From positions 1-8,772 of the forward strand of contig DASQVO010000038.1 in NCBI GenBank assembly GCA_035640715.1: a DNA stretch of 8,772 nucleotides. The letters run 5' to 3'. This DNA comes from DASQVO01 sp035640715. Lineage in GTDB: Bacteria; Actinomycetota; Actinomycetes; Streptosporangiales; Streptosporangiaceae. The notes under the pieces were generated by a model. It had not been told where the DNA came from and did no database searches. It saw nothing but the letters and a program-made list of their open reading frames with translations. The translations under genes and the position numbers were made by a program. Positions 5,284 to 8,772 of this stretch are shown piece after piece (within the stretch, counting starts at the first letter, position 1; each line of letters opens with the position of its first letter).

Positions 5284-6420
5284 TCAGCGGAGTTTGCGGA
5301 AGAATTCGCGCAGGTCGCCGATCATGAGACCGGGGGCCTCCATCGGCGCGAAATGGCCGCCGCGGTCGAACTCCGACCAGTGCACCACGGTGTTCTGTTT
5401 CTCGGCGATGCCGCGAATCGTGTTGTTGCCCGGGAAGACCGCGATGCCGGTGGGCACACCGGAATCGGGGAGCTCCACGCCCCAGTGCTGGGATTCCTTG
5501 TACAACCGCATGGACGAGCCGGTGGTGTTGGTGAACCACAGGATCGAGAGATTGGTGAGCAGCATGTCGCGGTCGATCGCGTCGGAGGGCGTGGCCTTGG
5601 TGGGATCCTTGAAGGTGTTCACCACATCCAGTACCCACGCCAGCATGCCCGCGGGCGAGTCGGCGACCGCCGGCGCGAGGGTCTGCGGGCGGGTGGCGTG
5701 CATGCCCGCGTAGCCCGAGGTGTCCTTGCTGCTCCAGTCCTGCATTTGCGCCAGCTTCTCCTGATCGCTTGCGCTGTAACCGGATCCGTCGTCACCCCAG
5801 GAGGGAATGGTGATCGGATCGTTGAGGTGGACACCCGCCACATGCTCGGTGTCGATGCGGCCCAGCTGCGGTGCGATGAACGAGGCCGCATCGCCGCCCT
5901 GTGCGCCGTAGCGCTCATATCCCAACTCCGCCATGAGTTTCGCGATGAGCTCCGCGCTGCGCTCGGTCGACGCCGCACCGGCCGCGTGTGTCGGGCCGGA
6001 GAAGCCGAACCCGGGAAGCGTCGGAATCACCAGGTGGAAGGCATCTTCCGGAGCACCGCCGTGCGCAACCGGATCGGCGAGCGCGCCGATCATGGCAGTG
6101 AAGTCCTCGAACGGCCAGCCGTGCACCAGGATCAGTGGCAGCGCATCGGGCTCGGCCGAGCGGATATGCAGGAAATGCACACGCTGCCCATCGATTTCGG
6201 TGACGAACTGCGGATACCGATTCCAGGCCGCCTCCTGTGCCCGCCAGTCGAAGCCGGTGCGCCAGTACTCAGCCAGCTCCCGCACATAGCCAGTCGGGAT
6301 GCCGTAGGTCCAGCCGACGCCGGGCAGCTCCTCGGGCCAGCGGGTGGCGGCCAATCGCCGGTGCAGATCCTCGAGGTCGGTGTCCGGAATGTCGATGCGA
6401 AAGGGAGCGAAAGTCGTCAT
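5284..6420 (-). CDS. Epoxide hydrolase (EHN-type alpha/beta hydrolase)
   Basis: A full-length 378-residue enzyme of the microsomal-epoxide-hydrolase-like family. Residues 1-110 form the N-terminal EHN region (PFRIDIPDTDLEDLHRRLAA, GYVRELAEYWRTGFDWR). HGWP at 100-103 is the oxyanion-hole motif. GAQGGD places the nucleophile at Asp177, and RGGHF gives the base His356. The family opens epoxides to diols through an ester intermediate in the cytosol; the natural substrate cannot be told. The acid usually found in the FPxE/D motif is replaced: the sequence here is VFPGNNT (Asn332/Asn333), so the third triad member must lie elsewhere or is missing. The gene diverges from the WYL regulator across 61 bases that contain a palindrome, which suggests regulation by it. 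GAAGGC lies just before ATG 6420, a close-spaced ribosome site. Confidence 0.9.
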   Translation of the reverse strand: MTTFAPFRIDIPDTDLEDLHRRLAATRWPEELPGVGWTYGIPTGYVRELAEYWRTGFDWRAQEAAWNRYPQFVTEIDGQRVHFLHIRSAEPDALPLILVHGWPFEDFTAMIGALADPVAHGGAPEDAFHLVIPTLPGFGFSGPTHAAGAASTERSAELIAKLMAELGYERYGAQGGDAASFIAPQLGRIDTEHVAGVHLNDPITIPSWGDDGSGYSASDQEKLAQMQDWSSKDTSGYAGMHATRPQTLAPAVADSPAGMLAWVLDVVNTFKDPTKATPSDAIDRDMLLTNLSILWFTNTTGSSMRLYKESQHWGVELPDSGVPTGIAVFPGNNTIRGIAEKQNTVVHWSEFDRGGHFAPMEAPGLMIGDLREFFRKLR

Positions 6421-6439
6421 GCCTTCAAGGTAGGAGGAC

Positions 6440-6462
6440 CTTAGGACAGATTCGTTCCTAAG
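6440..6462. promoter_or_regulatory. Palindromic operator in the divergent promoter region
   Basis: CTTAGGA (6440-6446) and TCCTAAG (6456-6462) form a perfect 7-bp inverted repeat with a 9-base spacer, in the middle of the 61-bp gap between the divergent hydrolase and regulator genes. WYL/HTH_11 regulators commonly bind such sites between themselves and the neighbour they control. A smaller repeat AAGGT/ACCTT (6427-6431 with 6438-6442) overlaps its left side. A TAAGCT hexamer (6459-6464) could be the -10 of the regulator gene, so binding would block it. Confidence 0.6.
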
Positions 6463-6481
6463 CTAGTGGCATTCTCGGATC

Positions 6482-7435
6482 ATGCTCGAAACCTCGGCTC
6501 GACTCCTGCGCCTGCTATCCCTGCTGCAGATGCATCGCGACTGGTCAGGCGGCGATCTGGCAGAACGCCTCGGCGTCAGCACCCGCACCGTGCGCCGGGA
6601 CGTGGACCGGCTGCGCGAACTCGGCTATCCGGTGGACGCCGTCCAGGGCACGGCGGGATACCGGCTGGCCGCGGGCAGCACCCTGCCGCCGCTGCTGCTC
6701 GACGATGAGGAGGCGCTGGCCGTCGCGGTCGGCCTGCGCACCACGACGGGCGGGACCGTGGCCGGCTTCGAGGACTCCGCGCTGCGCGCCCTCACCAAAC
6801 TCGAACAGGTGATGCCCTCGCGCCTGCGGCACCGTCTGCAAGCCTTGCAGCGCTCCTTGATCCGCGTGGAGGCGACCGCGCCACGCGTGGAACCCGACAC
6901 CCTCATCGCCATTTCCGATGCCTGCCACCGCCACGAGCGGCTGCGCTTCGAGTACACGAATTTCCAAGGCCACCAATCGATCAAGGATGTCGAACCGCAC
7001 TCGGTGGTCAACTTCAACCGGCACTGGTACCTGGTCGCGTGGGACGCGGCGGCCGCAGACTGGCGTTCCTATCGGGTGGACCGGCTGCACCCTCGGATGC
7101 CCACCGGCCCTCGCTTCCCGCCCCGCGATGCGCCGGAAGGCGATGTGGTCACCTATCTTTCAAATCAGCTCTCCGCTCGCGCGTGGCCCTACCGTGCCAC
7201 CGTCACCCTGCACCGCTCGGCCGCCGAACTGGCCGACCGTATTTGGATGGGTATGGGCGTGCTGGAGGCGATCGACGACGCCAGTTGCCTGCTCCATGTA
7301 GGCGCCGACTCCCCGTGGGCACTGTCCTGGATGATCACGTCCATCGACACCGACTTCACCGTCACCGATCCCCCGGAGCTGATCGAGCAGATCGAAATCC
7401 TCGCTCGCCGTTGCGCAGCCGCGATCAGGGCCTGA
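6482..7435 (+). CDS. WYL-domain (YafY-like) transcriptional regulator
   Basis: A 317-residue DNA-binding regulator. Residues 4-60 form a winged helix-turn-helix of the HTH_11 type (LAERLGVSTRTVRRDVDRL, wing with GTAGYRLAAG). The WYL domain covers about residues 140-205, with its WYL signature in RHWYLVAWD (182-184) and the conserved YRVDRL end. The C-terminal WCX-like extension follows. WYL domains sense small ligands or nucleic acid pieces; in actinomycetes these proteins usually act as local repressors or activators of an adjacent enzyme gene. The divergent epoxide hydrolase is the obvious target, with the CTTAGGA-N9-TCCTAAG site as operator. ATG 6482 has only a weak TCGGA ahead of it, yet the HTH begins immediately, so no other start fits. 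Confidence 0.92.
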   Translation: MLETSARLLRLLSLLQMHRDWSGGDLAERLGVSTRTVRRDVDRLRELGYPVDAVQGTAGYRLAAGSTLPPLLLDDEEALAVAVGLRTTTGGTVAGFEDSALRALTKLEQVMPSRLRHRLQALQRSLIRVEATAPRVEPDTLIAISDACHRHERLRFEYTNFQGHQSIKDVEPHSVVNFNRHWYLVAWDAAAADWRSYRVDRLHPRMPTGPRFPPRDAPEGDVVTYLSNQLSARAWPYRATVTLHRSAAELADRIWMGMGVLEAIDDASCLLHVGADSPWALSWMITSIDTDFTVTDPPELIEQIEILARRCAAAIRA

Positions 7436-7611
7436 GGGAGGTCAGCCGGGCGAGCCGCGCGCTCGTCATCTACGGCGTCCTGCACGCTGGCCACCGAGGC
7501 GCCCGGTGCCGCGGTGAACGCGGTATCACCGTCTACTGGAACTCGGCCCGCGGGCGCCCGTACATTTCGATCCCGCTGCCGTTCGGCTTCCGCATCGGCC
7601 ACCGGCTCTGA
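7436..7611 (+). pseudogene. C-terminal tail of an unrecognised protein, lacking a start codon
   Basis: In one frame, from just after the regulator stop to TGA 7609-7611, the sequence reads SRALVIYGVLHAGH, then GITVYWNSARGRPYIS and IPLPFGFRIGHRL. Third codon positions are nearly all G or C, and the residue pattern (aromatic/Gly/Arg, YWN, final GHRL) looks like real protein. No ATG, GTG or TTG exists in frame between the regulator stop and the coding part; the frame only remains open as a shadow inside the regulator gene. It is best explained as the 3' end of a gene whose 5' part was lost. No family is recognised. Confidence 0.35.
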
Positions 7612-7694
7612 CGTGTCGCGGTAGCGCCGCTGTGTGGCAGTGCGGGACAGTCGGGGCGGCGATCCCGTGAGAACCGACCCGGATGGAGACCACA

Positions 7695-7874
7695 GTGACC
7701 CCCGATGACTACCTGACCGCCTCCGACACAGCGCTATCGCAGGCGGATAGGTTCAGCGGAACCGAAAAGGGCACCGCATTCTGGATAGGCGAAGCGCAGG
7801 TGAAGGCAATCCAGGCCGTCGCCGCCGCGATAGACCGCCTCGCGGCGGCGGTCGAAGCGCTGCGGCCGGACTAA
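7695..7874 (+). CDS. Small hypothetical protein
   Basis: A 59-residue protein reading VTPDDYLTASDTALSQADRF with a central GTAFWIGEAQVKAIQAVAAAI and an Ala-rich helix ending EALRPD. It is mostly helical and soluble, with no signal peptide. GTG 7695 is preferred because GGAG (7685-7688) lies six bases upstream; ATG 7683 would add four residues but has no ribosome site. Short proteins with this DYL...AYW/FW-GEAQ-KA pattern occur in actinomycetes beside many genes, but I cannot name the family. The strong hairpin terminator 50 bases downstream suggests a monocistronic transcript. Confidence 0.6.
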   Translation: MTPDDYLTASDTALSQADRFSGTEKGTAFWIGEAQVKAIQAVAAAIDRLAAAVEALRPD

Positions 7875-7925
7875 GCCACGATGGCCAGGCTCTGCCGGCA
7901 TAGACGAGAGCCGGGGCCCTCTTGA

Positions 7926-7961
7926 CGGCGCCTCGTCACCCATGAGGGTGACGGGGCGCCG
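7926..7961. terminator. Strong hairpin terminator
   Basis: A 16-bp stem, CGGCGCCTCGTCACCC against GGGTGACGGGGCGCCG, with a single T-G wobble and an ATGA loop. It lies 51 bases after the stop of the small protein. No T-run follows (GCAGTGTCTT), which is common for actinomycete terminators. Its near-perfect stem could work in either direction. Confidence 0.8.
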
Positions 7962-8022
7962 CAGTGTCTTGGCACACGCTGGCGGGAGTAGAGCAGTCCG
8001 CTGAGCAATCCCGCCCCGGGTG

Positions 8023-8052
8023 GCGTACACCACGTCCCAGTTGCGTACACCA
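8023..8052 (+). repeat. Two GCGTACACCA direct repeats, 20-bp period
   Basis: GCGTACACCA occurs at 8023-8032 and again at 8043-8052, exactly two helical turns apart, about 80 bases before the exported-protein start. The first copy sits inside a small inverted repeat GGTG/CACC (8019-8022, 8028-8031). This looks like a pair of binding sites for an activator or repressor on one DNA face. Confidence 0.4.
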
Positions 8053-8132
8053 GAGGCCTGACCTGCGCGTCTTTCCGTTGAAAGCGCAACTATCTCCTCA
8101 AGAGCCAGCAGACCTGGCGTAGGGGCCAACCA

Positions 8133-8729
8133 ATGCTCGCCAAGATCTTGAGCGCGGTCGCCGTAGTGCTGGCCGCAATCGCTCTCGCTGTTGTCCTGAC
8201 GCGCGGAGGTTCGCGCGAAGCCGCAGTGAAGGTCGCCGCCGCGACGAAGCCGACGGCCACGCCGAAGCCCAAGCCGAAGGCCACACAGAAGCCGACGCCG
8301 ACGGCCACACAGAAGCCGACGCCGGGACCGGCGAAAAGCACGCCCACAGCCGCTCCGACGACTCCGGCCGCCCCGGCTCCGGCACTGCTCCCGTTGCTCG
8401 TCACGCAGGGCGGCTACAGCGGCATTGAGCCCACGACACTCGGCATGGGTGCGAGTAACGCGATCATTGACATCTCCTGGTCTCAGTGGAACGCGAACGG
8501 CGCTGTCGGCTCCGGAAAGCAAGAGATTGACTCGTGCAATCCGAACTGCGCGGAAGGAAGCACGACGTACAAGACGGTCACGCTCACGCTAGGCGGTGTG
8601 GCCGGAGCGTCCGCGACCGACGGGGGTCACTACACCACCTTCAGCGAGACGGACTCCGTTACCGGCGCTGCGATCAACAGCGCTTACTTCCCGTTCAGCG
8701 CTAGCGGCGGCACGCAGGGAAACTACTAA
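8133..8729 (+). CDS. Exported or membrane-anchored protein with Lys-Pro-Thr linker
   Basis: A 198-residue protein. Residues 4-22 are a hydrophobic N-terminal segment (LSAVAVVLAAIALAVVL) acting as signal peptide or membrane anchor; there is no lipobox Cys. Residues 38-82 form an extended linker rich in Lys, Pro and Thr (KPTATPKPKPKATQKPTP), reaching through the cell wall. The C-terminal domain (~93-198) contains IDISWSQWNANGAVGSG, a Cys pair in DSCNPNCAEG (Cys135, Cys139) that can form a disulfide outside the cell, and a beta-rich end. Similar exported domains with a W-S-x-W and C-x-P-x-C-A-x-G pattern occur in many actinomycetes without known function. AGGGG seven bases before ATG 8133 supports the start. 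Confidence 0.8.
   Translation: MLAKILSAVAVVLAAIALAVVLTRGGSREAAVKVAAATKPTATPKPKPKATQKPTPTATQKPTPGPAKSTPTAAPTTPAAPAPALLPLLVTQGGYSGIEPTTLGMGASNAIIDISWSQWNANGAVGSGKQEIDSCNPNCAEGSTTYKTVTLTLGGVAGASATDGGHYTTFSETDSVTGAAINSAYFPFSASGGTQGNY
8279..8324 (+). repeat. Tandem 24-base repeat inside the linker
   Basis: GGCCACACAGAAGCCGACG plus CCG occurs at 8279-8300 and 8303-8324, a 24-base period. It encodes two ATQKPTP blocks of the Lys-Pro-Thr linker. Such repeats expand and contract by slippage, so linker length is expected to differ between strains. Confidence 0.85.
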
Positions 8730-8772
8730 TCCCCCTCAAGCCGCACGGCCCGGCGAGTTTGATGTCCATGCC

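Larger units (their letters stand above)
7875..8132. other. Intergenic region with terminator, hairpin and paired repeats
   Basis: There is no gene in this stretch. It holds the terminator at 7926-7961, a second 7-bp inverted repeat GGCGGGA (7981-7987) with TCCCGCC (8009-8015), and the two GCGTACACCA copies described separately. The upstream signals for the exported-protein gene must lie in its right half; no convincing -35/-10 pair is visible. Confidence 0.5.

Noticed and set aside
5353..6444. 363-codon open frame opposite the epoxide hydrolase
   Set aside because: It is the antisense shadow of a convincing full-length enzyme; its translation is Arg/Gly-rich with no motif.
8249..8330. CRISPR-like array
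   Set aside because: The repeats are contiguous, in frame and encode the Lys-Pro-Thr linker; there are no spacers.
7734..8522. 262-codon minus-strand frame across the intergenic region and exported-protein gene
   Set aside because: Arg-rich low-complexity translation caused by the repeats; it crosses the terminator hairpin.

Overview
The window comes from a high-GC actinomycete. The evidence is the strong G/C preference at third codon positions, GTG and TTG starts, a probable leaderless toxin-antitoxin promoter, and typically actinobacterial families: TOTE primase-helicase, DUF2637/SpdB-like protein, maltokinase-cap-like protein and a WYL regulator. The genus cannot be fixed from sequence alone. 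The epoxide hydrolase block looks like ordinary chromosomal DNA of a Nocardia- or Streptomyces-like organism.

Left part (1-3277), accessory DNA: the last 40 codons of an unidentified gene (possibly a transposase) run into the 5' end of a large two-domain protein. That protein has an archaeo-eukaryotic-primase (AEP) domain of the TOTE conflict-system type fused to a superfamily 2 helicase. A compact VapBC-type toxin-antitoxin pair follows, with overlapping palindromes and a -10 box placed for a leaderless transcript.

Middle part (3278-5170), remnant of an integrative element: on the minus strand, a small helical gene is translationally coupled to a DUF2637/SpdB-like membrane protein that is broken by a one-base frameshift. 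Next comes the 3' half of a tRNA-Pro(GGG), best read as an attachment-site core, and beside it only the C-terminal catalytic part of a tyrosine recombinase. This integrase remnant is joined in frame to an 83-bp inverted copy (one mismatch) of the DECH-box segment of the helicase gene. A 14-bp perfect inverted repeat lies next to the junction with the following block. The core with element-type genes on both sides resembles attP or the junction of two tandem elements.

Right part (5120-8772): a maltokinase N-terminal-cap-like gene is cut off after about 33 codons and sits downstream of an epoxide hydrolase gene. A WYL-domain regulator diverges from the hydrolase, and the shared promoter region holds a palindrome, the probable operator. 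After it come a coding tail without a normal start, a small acidic-to-neutral 59-63-residue protein, a strong terminator hairpin, and an exported or membrane-anchored protein with a Lys-Pro-Thr-rich linker and a conserved-looking C-terminal domain.

No clearly new biological system is demonstrable. The most informative part is the patchwork of recombination scars: the helicase fragment grafted onto an integrase, the tRNA-Pro att core, the truncated cap gene and the orphan tails. These record repeated rearrangement at an actinomycete integrative-element insertion site.
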